Of a DNA stretch of 64,000 nucleotides, positions 34,740 through 43,980 are shown piece by piece. The DNA comes from Aquimarina amphilecti. GTDB lineage: Bacteria; Bacteroidota; Bacteroidia; Flavobacteriales; Flavobacteriaceae. Made by a program: the position numbers and the translations under genes. Below the pieces are notes generated by a model that saw only the letters and a program-made list of their open reading frames with translations, made no database searches and was not told the origin of the DNA. Positions within the stretch are counted from its first letter, which is position 1; every line of letters starts with the position of its first letter. Where the stretch lies: assembly GCF_900109375.1 (NCBI RefSeq), contig NZ_FOAB01000001.1:744001-808000 (forward strand), read 5' to 3'.

Positions 34740-36290
34740 CTATTCTGGTGGTCTACCATGGATTTCTTCAAACATAGTATCAAAATTCTCTCTTAAATAC
34801 GAATTAAGCTTCTTCCTGTAGTCATCCTTTAACCATGATAAAAAGTTATGCGTACTTCTACTAATACATTTTGCATAGCTCTGAATTCTATGATCAATAT
34901 CATCTCCTAGCATCTTTGCTAATGCGATAGCATCATATACATCCTCACTATTTTCTATACAAATTTTAGCATGCTGCGCTATTGATCTCTCTAACACGAC
35001 TTTAGAAGACTCTCCTTTTCTAACAGAATCTAGGTACGTTTCTTTGATATCAAAATACACCTCTTCAGAATTAGCGAATTCTACTCTCAGCTCCTCCGGC
35101 ATTTCATGTTTAAACTTGCCTTCGATATCTTCATCATTGAGCAACTTATCCATATAATAATCTGGAGAATTAAATATTTTCTGCCAATCTAAATCTGCTC
35201 CCCAAGGACCAAATCGATGATAATTGTTACCCAAATCAATTACATTGAATGTAGATTTATTCTTTAAGATACGAGAACCACGACCAATCATTTGATAATA
35301 TAATGTCAATGATTTTGTTGCACGATTTAAAATAATCGTATCTACAGTTGGTTCATCAAACCCTGTAGTTAGAATGCTTACTGAAGTTAAAATAGCATCA
35401 GGCGTTTCTTTAAACCATTGAAGTATCTGCTTTCTTTGCTTTTTGGTAGCCGTATTATCTAAATGTGCTATTGGATATCCCGCAGATCTAAAAGTATCAT
35501 ATACGTGCAATGAAGTATTGATACCATTATTAAAAATTAGAGTTTTCTTTCCTTTAGAATGTTTTTCATATGCCTGAAGTAATTGACTAAGCATATTACT
35601 ATTAGTATATAAATCTTCAGATGATTTTACAGTATAATCCCCATTAGACCCTACCTCTAGTGATGTTAATCCCATGTTATAAGCAAACACCTCAGCACGA
35701 GCTAAAAATTCATTTTCTATTAAAGACTCTATCGTTTCTCCAACAATTAACTCATCGTAATTGTCTTTCATCGGTAGCTTTATATTAGAACTTAATGGTG
35801 TTGCGGTAACTCCTAAAATAAATGACCTTTCAAAAAACTTAAATAACTTAGTAAATGAATTATAGTGAGCTTCATCAATAATTACTAACCCTATGTCAGA
35901 GATATCCAATTTATCTTCATTTAACCTATTATTTAAGGTTTCCACCATTGCTACAAAACAACTATAGTTTTCTTGATCATCTAAGTTTGCTTTGCTGTCA
36001 ACTACTTTATTATCTACACCAAAACCTGTAAGCATATTTGATGTTTGCTTACATAGCTCTATTCGGTGTGTCATCACTAATACTTTTCGATTATGATGCT
36101 TTAGATATTGTCTAACAATTTCAGAAAAAATAACTGTTTTACCACCACCAGTAGGTAATTGATATAAAAGATGGTAATCTTCTCTAGCATCCTCAAAACT
36201 TTTAAAAATTCTATTTATAGCTCCTTTTTGGTAGCTATATAGATCTTTTCCTGTTTTCTTTTCTTGTAATTCTGTAGTTGACTCCGACAT
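34740..36290 (-). CDS. Superfamily 2 DEAD/DEAH-box helicase
   Basis: 516 residues with Walker A LPTGGGKT, DEAH box VIIDEAHY, VTATPL (motif III), and motif VI QMIGRGSR, in the type III restriction-like ResIII/helicase C arrangement (about 20-380). The last 130 residues are helical and charged, with no recognised domain, and contain SWLKDDYRKKLNSYLRENF. Such proteins unwind or translocate on nucleic acid; the substrate is not known. No nuclease gene is beside it, so a restriction role is not supported. Confidence 0.9.
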   Translation of the reverse strand: MSESTTELQEKKTGKDLYSYQKGAINRIFKSFEDAREDYHLLYQLPTGGGKTVIFSEIVRQYLKHHNRKVLVMTHRIELCKQTSNMLTGFGVDNKVVDSKANLDDQENYSCFVAMVETLNNRLNEDKLDISDIGLVIIDEAHYNSFTKLFKFFERSFILGVTATPLSSNIKLPMKDNYDELIVGETIESLIENEFLARAEVFAYNMGLTSLEVGSNGDYTVKSSEDLYTNSNMLSQLLQAYEKHSKGKKTLIFNNGINTSLHVYDTFRSAGYPIAHLDNTATKKQRKQILQWFKETPDAILTSVSILTTGFDEPTVDTIILNRATKSLTLYYQMIGRGSRILKNKSTFNVIDLGNNYHRFGPWGADLDWQKIFNSPDYYMDKLLNDEDIEGKFKHEMPEELRVEFANSEEVYFDIKETYLDSVRKGESSKVVLERSIAQHAKICIENSEDVYDAIALAKMLGDDIDHRIQSYAKCISRSTHNFLSWLKDDYRKKLNSYLRENFDTMFEEIHGRPPE

Positions 36291-36418
36291 ATTTTCTCAT
36301 TTCTAGGGCTGCAAAACTAATTCCTTTTATGCATTTTTGCAGAATATTTATCATAAAATATGTCATTATTTTTTTACAATTCGTTGTTAAACAAATAAAA
36401 TTGGATATCCTGCACACT

Positions 36419-37411
36419 TTATTCTGTTAATAATTTCACTTCAAAATGTATTTCATCCGAAATTAAATTATCTTTTAAATTATCGAAAATACTACCTGAA
36501 GCATATGTTATATTCCATCTAATTCTATCAATAATGAATTTTGAAATAAAAGACAATTTACCATCATTGTAAGTTATGCTTGCCTCAAACTCTACAAGTT
36601 GTTTTACATCCCTTATCGTTAAATCAGCTGTTATTAAAGCATTTGAATCATCTTTGTAATCAATATTTACAATAGAAAGTTTAGCAACTGGGAATTTTTC
36701 TGTGTCAAAAAAATCTGAATTCTTTAAATGGTCCACCAACATTTCACTATATCCTCCATCTATATTTGCAATAGTATTCATATTAATAATAAACTCTCCT
36801 CCTGTAATCCTATCTTTCTCCTTAAAAAATTCACCACTAATAAAATCTACTGTTCCATAATGACCACTAGTATGAAGTTTATTAAATCCCTCCCACCTTA
36901 ACGTACTATTTTCCTTATCTATTTTTAAAATATTACCATTAGTAATTTCTGAAGCTATTTTTTTTTCTACAATACCAATTAATTCTATATCATAAAGTAA
37001 TGTAGAATCAGGGTGAGGAAATGTAACCTTTCCCATTCTCTTACTTAACGACGGAGGCACAATTAGCTTCCTTATCTCTCCTTTTTTCATTCCTAACAGC
37101 CCTTCATCAACTCCTTTTATCACTTGATTACCACCAACTAGAATCTTTAAAGGTTCTTCTCTATTTCTCGAAGTATATACTATAGAATCATTTGTGTATT
37201 TAGTCGTTTCATGGATAAGAACTTCTTGTCCATTCTCTACAATAGGTCCGGAACCATCTTTGACTACTTTATATTGAAGTCCAGAATCAGTCACAATAAA
37301 GTCTGTTTTACCAGAACATCCATAAAACACTATAAACACGAATGCGCTCATATAGATTTTAACAGTATTAATACTTAAATTATTACGTTGAATTCTTACA
37401 TTAGTTTTCAT
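36419..37411 (-). CDS. FKBP-type prolyl isomerase fused to a YceI domain (lipoprotein)
   Basis: 330 residues with a lipobox (FYGCSG). First domain about 35-145 is an FKBP: DSGLQYKVVKDGSGP, FxVHETTKYTND-like strand, LKILVGGNQVIKGVDEGLLGMKKGEIRKLIVPPSL. Second domain about 155-330 is YceI: STLRWEGFNKLHTSGHYGTVDF, MLVDHLKNSDFFDTEKFPVAKLSI, SISFISKFIIDRIRWNITYASG-like. This links a peptidyl-prolyl isomerase with a lipid-binding barrel in one extracytoplasmic protein. It diverges from a ToxR-like regulator (37538), which probably controls it. The ATG at 37351 would be an alternative start. Confidence 0.9.
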   Translation of the reverse strand: MKTNVRIQRNNLSINTVKIYMSAFVFIVFYGCSGKTDFIVTDSGLQYKVVKDGSGPIVENGQEVLIHETTKYTNDSIVYTSRNREEPLKILVGGNQVIKGVDEGLLGMKKGEIRKLIVPPSLSKRMGKVTFPHPDSTLLYDIELIGIVEKKIASEITNGNILKIDKENSTLRWEGFNKLHTSGHYGTVDFISGEFFKEKDRITGGEFIINMNTIANIDGGYSEMLVDHLKNSDFFDTEKFPVAKLSIVNIDYKDDSNALITADLTIRDVKQLVEFEASITYNDGKLSFISKFIIDRIRWNITYASGSIFDNLKDNLISDEIHFEVKLLTE

Positions 37412-37472
37412 TAATTTTTGTTTTTAATTTTACTCAAACGAAAATAATTCTGGACATACGCTACTTTGCTAA

Positions 37473-37505
37473 ATCAATTGTAAAAAAGTGTATATCAATT
37501 GTAAA
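37473..37505. promoter_or_regulatory. Direct repeat, candidate operator of the ToxR-like regulator
   Basis: ATCAATTGTAAA occurs at 37473-37484 and 37494-37505, spaced 21 bp, two helical turns, in the 126-bp gap between the divergent genes. A nearby 7-bp inverted repeat GTTATTT/AAATAAC lies at 37512-37527. Confidence 0.5.
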
Positions 37506-37537
37506 TTTTCCGTTATTTGTAAATAACTGGTCATTTT

Positions 37538-38422
37538 ATGAAAAATAAAGTCAAAATATTAGCCACTACTCTTGTTGTATTAATAGCGCTATTTTCAATC
37601 CATAGTTTTTCTTCAAAAGAAGTTTCCTTTTATCCTGAAAAAATAAAAATCGCATTAAGAAGTGTTGGTAATGAACTTTTATTAAAAAATAATGATGCTA
37701 CTTCTCTTGTCCTACCAGTAAAAGAAATATCTGATCAAACTTTCGAAGTATCCTTTCAAAAAGAAATCTTTATCAATCCTGAAATATTAGCAGAGACTAT
37801 AGATGCTGAATTTAAAAAAACAGGAGTTCCTTATGATTATATTACTGAATTAATTAACTGTAAAACTAATGAAGTATCCTATAGTTATGAAGTATTGGGC
37901 CCTTTTAAGGATAATGAAATTTCATGTTTAGGCAGGAATTTACCAAAAAGCTGTTATACTATTAAGGTAATTATACTCAATGAAAATACTTCGGCTTTAT
38001 ATAGTGCAATGGGTAGCACTAACACTCTTTATTTTATTATTATCGTTCTGACACTAATAACCGGATTCACTTTATTTAAAAAGAAGTCTGAAGAAAACAT
38101 TTCAGATATTTCTTCTAACGAAATCATTTTAGGTAAACATATTTTTTATCCTGATCAACAAAAATTAAATATTGATAAGAATGAAATTTCTTTAACCGCT
38201 AAAGAAAGTGAACTTCTTGCTATTTTTGCGCAGCATCCTAACAAAATTGTAAAAAGAGAACTTCTTATTAAACAAGTTTGGGAAGATAATGGTGTAATTG
38301 TTGGAAGAAGCCTAGATATGTTTATTTCTAAATTGCGTAAAAAACTAGTTAATGATTCAGAAGTAAAAATTACGAATGTCCACGGAGTAGGTTATAAATT
38401 GGAAATAAACACATCTAATTAA
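37538..38422 (+). CDS. ToxR-like membrane-bound winged-helix regulator
   Basis: 294 residues: N-terminal membrane helix (about 7-24), an extracytoplasmic domain of about 140 residues with cysteines that could form disulfides (NCKTNEV, SCLGRNLPKSCYTI), a second helix (about 168-185), and an OmpR/PhoB-type winged helix at the C-terminus (about 195-292: FYPDQQKLNI, LTAKESELLAIFAQHPNKIVKRELLIKQVWEDNG, SKLRKKL, NVHGVGYKLE). No receiver domain. It is divergent from the FKBP-YceI gene and 18 bp upstream of the AraC-type gene. Confidence 0.9.
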   Translation: MKNKVKILATTLVVLIALFSIHSFSSKEVSFYPEKIKIALRSVGNELLLKNNDATSLVLPVKEISDQTFEVSFQKEIFINPEILAETIDAEFKKTGVPYDYITELINCKTNEVSYSYEVLGPFKDNEISCLGRNLPKSCYTIKVIILNENTSALYSAMGSTNTLYFIIIVLTLITGFTLFKKKSEENISDISSNEIILGKHIFYPDQQKLNIDKNEISLTAKESELLAIFAQHPNKIVKRELLIKQVWEDNGVIVGRSLDMFISKLRKKLVNDSEVKITNVHGVGYKLEINTSN

Positions 38423-38440
38423 ATCAATAAGAACGTTTTT

Positions 38441-39577
38441 TTGAAAGATTTCTTTACATTCCTAACATACTCTGGGATTAGTACTATTTTTTTTCTAATG
38501 TTACTATTAAGTCGCACTTGGAAAAAACGTGAGGCAAACAGACTTCTTGCTAGTATCCTTTTGGGCTTTTTATTTCTATTTCTAACCTATGCTTCTTCAT
38601 ATTTAAACTGGAATTTTCTTCTTACTGTCATATCTCCTATTGGTTTTATTTCACCTTTTGCATTAGGCCCTTTAATTTTTCAATACATCAAAACAATTTA
38701 TACGTCCAGTATTGATATAAAAAGATTCAGATATAATTTACTACCATTTGGGATCGCTTTTATTTTTTATAGTATACCTCAATATATTCTAGGGTTACCC
38801 ATAGATAATGAAATAACCATTTTCGCAATGGTTTCTATCATTATTCCATTTTTAGGAATATTGCATCTATCCTACTATCTCTTTATCAGTAACAAATTAT
38901 TGAAACGTTTTAAAAAACTAGTCAAAAATAATTATGCCAATATAAAGAGATTAGACCTAGAATGGTTGTCGATATGGATTAGAGGGTTCATTGTTTTTCT
39001 ATTAATAGATCTAATTAGCGGAGTAATAATCATTACTTATCCAATTCAACCTGTTTTCATATACATCAATCTCTTCTACCTAGTATTATTAATTTGGTAT
39101 ATTGGGTATTTTGGCATCAATCAAACTCAAGTCTTTTTGGTTAATGAAATATCACAAAGCTCAATTAAAAATTCAATAAATAAAACTAAATCATTTTTTA
39201 ATTGTGAATCAGAAGAACTTATAAACCTAAAATCACAATTACAGATCAAGTTTAAGGAAGAAGAACTTTTTAAACAACAAGATCTTTCTTTAAAAAAAAC
39301 TGCAGACATCTTACAAGTTTCTGATAAAAAACTATCGTATTTACTAAATATCTGTTTGGATTCTAATTTTTATGAATACGTTAATACATATCGCGTAACT
39401 TATTTTAAAAAACAATTAGAAGAAGGTGCTGCCGATAAACTAACCTTACTTTCTATTGCATTTGATTCTGGATTCAATTCCAAAGCCACTTTTAATCGTG
39501 TTTTCAAACAACAAGTCGGTATGACACCTATAAAATTTAAAAAGGAATTCGAGAAAGAGTCTCAAAGCTTCCAATGA
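38441..39577 (+). CDS. AraC-family regulator with multi-pass membrane N-terminus
   Basis: 378 residues starting with TTG. About seven membrane helices occupy residues 5-225. The C-terminal AraC-type HTH pair (about 275-375) includes LSLKKTADILQVSDKKLSYLLN and LLSIAFDSGFNSKATFNRVFKQQVGMTPIKFKKEF, with both helices of the second HTH intact. It probably senses a membrane or small-molecule signal. Coupled to the ToxR-like gene by an 18-bp gap; the CPBP protease gene follows after 61 bp. Confidence 0.88.
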   Translation: MKDFFTFLTYSGISTIFFLMLLLSRTWKKREANRLLASILLGFLFLFLTYASSYLNWNFLLTVISPIGFISPFALGPLIFQYIKTIYTSSIDIKRFRYNLLPFGIAFIFYSIPQYILGLPIDNEITIFAMVSIIIPFLGILHLSYYLFISNKLLKRFKKLVKNNYANIKRLDLEWLSIWIRGFIVFLLIDLISGVIIITYPIQPVFIYINLFYLVLLIWYIGYFGINQTQVFLVNEISQSSIKNSINKTKSFFNCESEELINLKSQLQIKFKEEELFKQQDLSLKKTADILQVSDKKLSYLLNICLDSNFYEYVNTYRVTYFKKQLEEGAADKLTLLSIAFDSGFNSKATFNRVFKQQVGMTPIKFKKEFEKESQSFQ

Positions 39578-39638
39578 GTCGATTTAAACATTGTTTATCT
39601 ATTTATTTGCCTAACATTTAATCAGATAAATATATATC

Positions 39639-40484
39639 ATGAATACAACTGATCGCAATCAAACTGTAGTGTCAACAAGTATAACTTCGTCTCTAAAACC
39701 AAAACAATATATTTTATTAGTTCTGGGTATCTCTTGGACATTTGGATTCTCTACTACTACCCTTTTAGATTTCTCTGACCCAATTATAAATACTCTTATA
39801 ACATTTACCTACGCATTCATACCTGCTGTTATAGCAATAATTATTAATAAAAAAGAAGGTGGTACTTGGAAGGATTTAAAGTTTTTTAAGCCATCTTTCA
39901 AAAGTGCTTTTTATGCATTTATAATTCCAATTATTTATTTCTCTACTATTATTGGTTTACAAATATTCTTAGAGATAAGAACAATAAAAAGTTTGGATCA
40001 GATTGGTCAAACTCCATTAACATTAGCTCTTTTGTTAATAATTGGATATCCAATTACAGCATTCCTTATCCTTGGTGAAGAAGTTGGATGGAGAGGATAC
40101 CTACAAGAAAAGGTAATCAATAGTTTTGGAGCCTTTTATGGAATATTACTTCTCGGATTGGTCTGGGGTATTTGGCATATGCCTATCGCTCTTCAAGGTT
40201 ATAATTTTCCTAATCATCCATATATGGAGGCTTTTATAACCTACCCTTTAGTAGGCATAGCACTTTCCCTCATTATAGCATATCTAGGTTTTAATCGTTA
40301 TTCTATTTTTATTGGAGTACTCGTTCACGCTAGTAATAATCACTTCGGAGGGACATTAATTGCTATAACTGATACTAATGATGAATTTACTTACGCAATG
40401 ATTTTTAATATTTTCTATGTAATCATCATATTAGTATTTGGGTACTTATGGAAGAAAAAAACATTTACAAATACAGAAATTTAA
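39639..40484 (+). CDS. CPBP-family intramembrane metalloprotease
   Basis: 281 residues with about eight membrane helices. CPBP/Abi motifs are intact: EEVGWRGYL (motif 1), WGIWHMPIA (motif 2) and HASNN (motif 3). Family members cleave prenyl-protein or other membrane substrates, and some act in bacteriocin immunity. It is downstream of the AraC gene, so the neighbouring regulators may control it. Ended by the strong hairpin at 40489. Confidence 0.9.
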   Translation: MNTTDRNQTVVSTSITSSLKPKQYILLVLGISWTFGFSTTTLLDFSDPIINTLITFTYAFIPAVIAIIINKKEGGTWKDLKFFKPSFKSAFYAFIIPIIYFSTIIGLQIFLEIRTIKSLDQIGQTPLTLALLLIIGYPITAFLILGEEVGWRGYLQEKVINSFGAFYGILLLGLVWGIWHMPIALQGYNFPNHPYMEAFITYPLVGIALSLIIAYLGFNRYSIFIGVLVHASNNHFGGTLIAITDTNDEFTYAMIFNIFYVIIILVFGYLWKKKTFTNTEI

Positions 40485-40488
40485 AATT

Positions 40489-40530
40489 ATAACAGGATAT
40501 CTTCTTAATATCTAAAAGATATCCTGTTAT
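40489..40530. terminator. Bidirectional terminator with 15-bp perfect stem
   Basis: ATAACAGGATATCTT (40489-40503) and AAGATATCCTGTTAT (40516-40530) are exact reverse complements, between the convergent CPBP (+) and TonB receptor (-) genes. Confidence 0.8.
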
Positions 40531-40538
40531 ACAAAGAT

Positions 40539-42716
40539 TTAATGATGTTCTTTTTGTCCAAAAGGTTTTATAATAATCCCAGCACTTAGAATAAATCCAT
40601 CCGCTGGAGCATAAATTTCCGTAAAAGTAGGATCATTAACAGGAGGTAAAACTAATGGTGAAAACCTACTCTGTCTTCTATCTGTAAAATTTTCGAAGTT
40701 TACGAAGATTGTTCCCCAACTAAAATTACGCATTCCCAATAGTCCCATTAAAACATAATCCGTAGTTTCTGTTCCATTAGAAAGCAATTGTTTTCCTGTA
40801 TAATATGTTTCAAAACCTATTCGCCATGTTTCATTTTCATACATAACTACACTTCCTGCATTATGTCTTGCTGTTAATGGTTTCTGAGGGTTTCCATCCA
40901 AGTAATTTAATCGTGTATCAATAAAAGCATAATTTAGAAACCATCTAAAATCTCTATAACTAAACTTAATATTTGTTTCTGCTCCTTTACTTACAATATT
41001 ATCACCTGCATTCTCAAATTCAAAAAAACCAGTACCTGTATCTCTTAATAATAGTCCATCCTGAATAGCAGTGACATAGAATAATTGATTAATAGAAAAA
41101 TCTATCTCATCGGTAAGGTAGGTTTCAAAATTAAAGTCAAGGTTTACTCCGTAAGATCTTTCCGCTTCTAGAGTATCGCTATCAATAGCTAAAATATTAT
41201 TGAAATTAATCAATTCAGCTTCTTCAGTAAAAATATCAGGAATTTTATATCCCAATCCTCCCCCTATTCTACTGGAAAATGAATTATTAGCTTTATATAA
41301 TAATGACAGTTTAGGCAAAGGAAAAAAGCCCCAGTCATTCACATAATCTCCTCTAAAACCGGTTTCCAAGATCCAATTTTCAGAAAAATCATAGATGTTG
41401 TTGACAAATAACCCTGCCGTTAACTCACTTTGATCTCGTTCTAAAGAACTTGATTCTTCATCGAAATCGATAGTGTATAAGTTTGCTCCAAAAATCCAAT
41501 CGCTTCTCTTTCCGTCATTCTTATAGGCTACTTCTGTAAATGAATTAATTTGAGTTCCGTTAAAATTAATATTCGGAACAGTTAAATCCCGATCAAAGTA
41601 AGCAAAACTGTTTTTAATATTTATAGATTTCACTGTATCAATTTCTGTAGTATAAACTGCTTGTGTACTTATCCTTTTTGAAACATTTTCTTCTGTATAC
41701 AAATTATCATTCCTATTTTTAATTCCATTGATATCGCCTCCTATCCTATCATCATAAGTTCCATTTATTCCAAACCAAATCTTAGTTTTATCCGACGGAT
41801 AATAAAATAATTTAGGATTAACAGAGATTGATTTTGTACGTGGTAAATTACTAAACCCATCATTTTCTGGATCAAACTCTTTCTGGATATATCCTGATCC
41901 ATATAAGGTAACTCCAAATTTATTAGTTCGCTTGCTATAGAAAATATTTCCCGTGGTTCCTAAAGCATGTGTTTGGGTAAGCATAATATCTAATTCTGGT
42001 TCTTCTTCTGGTGTTTTGGAAATTAAATTCACTAAACCCGCAATTGCTCCTCCTCCATAAAGTGTGGAAGAGCTTCCTTTAATTATTTCAAATTGTTTTA
42101 AATCTAAAGGAGGGATCTGAAGAATACTTAATCCACTAGAAAAACCACCATACAAGGGAAAACCATCCCTAAGCAATTGTGTGTATCGGCCGTCTAAACC
42201 CTGAATTCTTATGCTTGAGTTAGCACTGCTCAAAGAAGTTTGCTGCATCTGTATACCCGTACTTTCTCTTAAAACCATAGAAATATTAGTAGCATTCATA
42301 GCATTCTTTTCGCTTAATTCTTCACCACCTATAACCTCTACTCTTGTTGGAATCCTCTTTATAGTACGCGTACTTCGATTTGATTCTAAAAAAACTTCCT
42401 CCAAAGCTTCTCCATTTTCTTTAAGATACGCAATCAATACTTCTTTGTATGGAATTTCTAGATTACGCTCTAAAGAAGTGTACCCTAAAAATGAAATTTT
42501 AATAGTATAACTTCCTTTGGGTATATTATCAATTGTTGCTAAACCATTAAGATCTGTTATACTTCCTGTATTAATATCTTGGATATAAACAGAAGCACCA
42601 ATTAGTGGTTCTTCATTAGTCTCCGAAACCACTTTTATTTTTAATACACTATTTTGCGCATGAGTATACGTACATAGTGATATAAAGAGCATTACGCTCC
42701 ATATATTATTTTTCAT
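40539..42716 (-). CDS. TonB-dependent outer-membrane receptor
   Basis: 725 residues with a Sec signal (HAQ), an N-terminal carboxypeptidase-regulatory-like domain (about 23-95, ETNEEPLIGASVYIQDINTGSITDLNGLATI), a plug (about 115-235: RVEVIGGEELSEKNAMNATNISMVLRESTGIQMQQ), and a 22-strand barrel ending in GFILSAGIIIKPF. Family is TonB receptors for ferric siderophores, metals or other small ligands. A 106-aa Cys-rich protein gene lies upstream in the same orientation, suggesting a metal (copper?) substrate. No TonB-box was read with certainty. Confidence 0.93.
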   Translation of the reverse strand: MKNNIWSVMLFISLCTYTHAQNSVLKIKVVSETNEEPLIGASVYIQDINTGSITDLNGLATIDNIPKGSYTIKISFLGYTSLERNLEIPYKEVLIAYLKENGEALEEVFLESNRSTRTIKRIPTRVEVIGGEELSEKNAMNATNISMVLRESTGIQMQQTSLSSANSSIRIQGLDGRYTQLLRDGFPLYGGFSSGLSILQIPPLDLKQFEIIKGSSSTLYGGGAIAGLVNLISKTPEEEPELDIMLTQTHALGTTGNIFYSKRTNKFGVTLYGSGYIQKEFDPENDGFSNLPRTKSISVNPKLFYYPSDKTKIWFGINGTYDDRIGGDINGIKNRNDNLYTEENVSKRISTQAVYTTEIDTVKSINIKNSFAYFDRDLTVPNINFNGTQINSFTEVAYKNDGKRSDWIFGANLYTIDFDEESSSLERDQSELTAGLFVNNIYDFSENWILETGFRGDYVNDWGFFPLPKLSLLYKANNSFSSRIGGGLGYKIPDIFTEEAELINFNNILAIDSDTLEAERSYGVNLDFNFETYLTDEIDFSINQLFYVTAIQDGLLLRDTGTGFFEFENAGDNIVSKGAETNIKFSYRDFRWFLNYAFIDTRLNYLDGNPQKPLTARHNAGSVVMYENETWRIGFETYYTGKQLLSNGTETTDYVLMGLLGMRNFSWGTIFVNFENFTDRRQSRFSPLVLPPVNDPTFTEIYAPADGFILSAGIIIKPFGQKEHH

Positions 42717-42785
42717 TATGAATTTATATTATTTATTAATTAAATGTATGTTATGGTTTCTAGCATTAGAAAACCAATATTATAT

Positions 42786-43106
42786 TTAACTAATAAACTG
42801 AGGCGGTTGCCAAATATTGGGAAGGTAAAAAAAAGTATACTTGGGTTGATTAGTAAAATCATCATTTGAAATGATCATACTATTAATCTCTATGTCAAAT
42901 GGTTTTATTAATTCATAGGTAATGGTAAGTCCGCAACAAGCACAAATACATAACGAAGCACAAGAATCATCAGTGTCGTTAGAGTGATCGTGTTGTTTAT
43001 CTGTTATTGATAGTTCATCTTGATGCTCTAGATTAAAAGAATCTGAGCATGGCATTATTGACATAAATAACAAAAAAACAGACAATGTTGCGGTTAAAAA
43101 TCTCAT
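42786..43106 (-). CDS. Cys-rich DUF6660-like exported protein
   Basis: 106 residues with a signal peptide (MRFLTATLSVFLLFMSIMPC), a His/Asp-rich linker (DKQHDHSNDTDDS), and a cluster SCASLCICACCGL with six cysteines, ending in LPNIWQPPQFIS. This fits the DUF6660 family found beside TonB receptors and metal efflux genes in Bacteroidetes. Soft-metal binding is inferred from the Cys cluster. It precedes the TonB receptor gene by 69 bp, likely the same operon. A perfect -7 box lies 7 bp upstream, giving a near-leaderless mRNA. Confidence 0.8.
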   Translation of the reverse strand: MRFLTATLSVFLLFMSIMPCSDSFNLEHQDELSITDKQHDHSNDTDDSCASLCICACCGLTITYELIKPFDIEINSMIISNDDFTNQPKYTFFYLPNIWQPPQFIS

Positions 43107-43112
43107 CTTTCA

Positions 43113-43120
43113 CAAAGATA
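43113..43120 (-). promoter_or_regulatory. -7 promoter element of the DUF6660-like gene
   Basis: On the minus strand this reads TATCTTTG, a perfect TAnnTTTG match, ending 7 bp before the ATG at 43106. Confidence 0.45.
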
Positions 43121-43140
43121 TATGAAATAGATTGCAATTC

Positions 43141-43788
43141 TTACTTCTCTCCAACTAAAATCCAAATTCGTTTATTCTTTTCTTTTTTCCACCTGCCAAA
43201 ATCTTTAATCTCAGTTTTAATTATAAAACCAGCATTAATTAGTTCGTCCTTTACATAGTGCATTGCTATAGTATGTGCCTCTGTTTGATCCTTTCTTGGC
43301 TTATTTAGCATATGCTCCTTAAATTTCTCTATAAGAACTATGTTACCACCAGACTTAAGAGCTTCTTTAACATGAGTTAATATTTTTATGTAATCTTCCA
43401 TTTCATGATATGTATCTAGAATAACAACAACATCTAACGAATCTAAGGGCAACTTAGGATTATCATAATCACCTAAGGTGGTAATTACATTAGTTAGACT
43501 TCTATCCTTAATATGCGCATCTAACTTTTCTAATCTATCTTTTCTAACATCTACAGCATAAACTTTCCCTGAGTTCCCTACTGCTTTAGCCATATGAACC
43601 GATAGATAACCTTCATGACAATCAATATCAGCAACTATACTTCCTGATTTAATTTCAGAAATCTTAAATATTTCCGATACTTTCATCCAAGTATCTCTTT
43701 CTTCCCAATCATACTCCTTATACTGCGCTTGTATTAAATGAGATCCTAATAAAATTAATAGTAATGAAATTGAATTATAATCTTTCAT
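43141..43788 (-). CDS. Exported class I SAM-dependent methyltransferase
   Basis: 215 residues. The first 22 residues (MKDYNSISLLLILLGSHLIQAQ) read as a Sec signal ending AQ. Then comes a class I methyltransferase: SIVADIDCHEGYLSVHMAKAVG (AdoMet site), YAVDVRKDRLEKLDAHI, VVILDTYHEMEDYI and ALKSGGNIVLIEKF. AdoMet is not normally periplasmic, so an exported copy is odd. The AdoMet motif reads DIDCHEG rather than the usual DxGxGxG, which may reduce binding. It lies 34 bp upstream of the DUF6660-like gene, so it may be the first gene of the metal operon. Confidence 0.85.
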   Translation of the reverse strand: MKDYNSISLLLILLGSHLIQAQYKEYDWEERDTWMKVSEIFKISEIKSGSIVADIDCHEGYLSVHMAKAVGNSGKVYAVDVRKDRLEKLDAHIKDRSLTNVITTLGDYDNPKLPLDSLDVVVILDTYHEMEDYIKILTHVKEALKSGGNIVLIEKFKEHMLNKPRKDQTEAHTIAMHYVKDELINAGFIIKTEIKDFGRWKKEKNKRIWILVGEK

Positions 43789-43980
43789 ATAGTACGTATT
43801 TACATTTCTTATTGATTATAGGATAGTTAGACAAATCAAAATACAGTTTAATTAAACCTCATATATTCATTTTATGAAAAGTTTGTGTTTTCTTTAAACC
43901 AAAAAAAAGGATATTCACCTAAAATTCGATGTAACATAAATATATATTACGCTTCTAATAATGTATTGAGCATAATAACG

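Noticed and set aside
34740..36290. Helicase as part of a restriction or defence system
   Set aside because: No nuclease, methylase or other defence gene is adjacent (RlmF is an rRNA enzyme), so only a general helicase call is supported.
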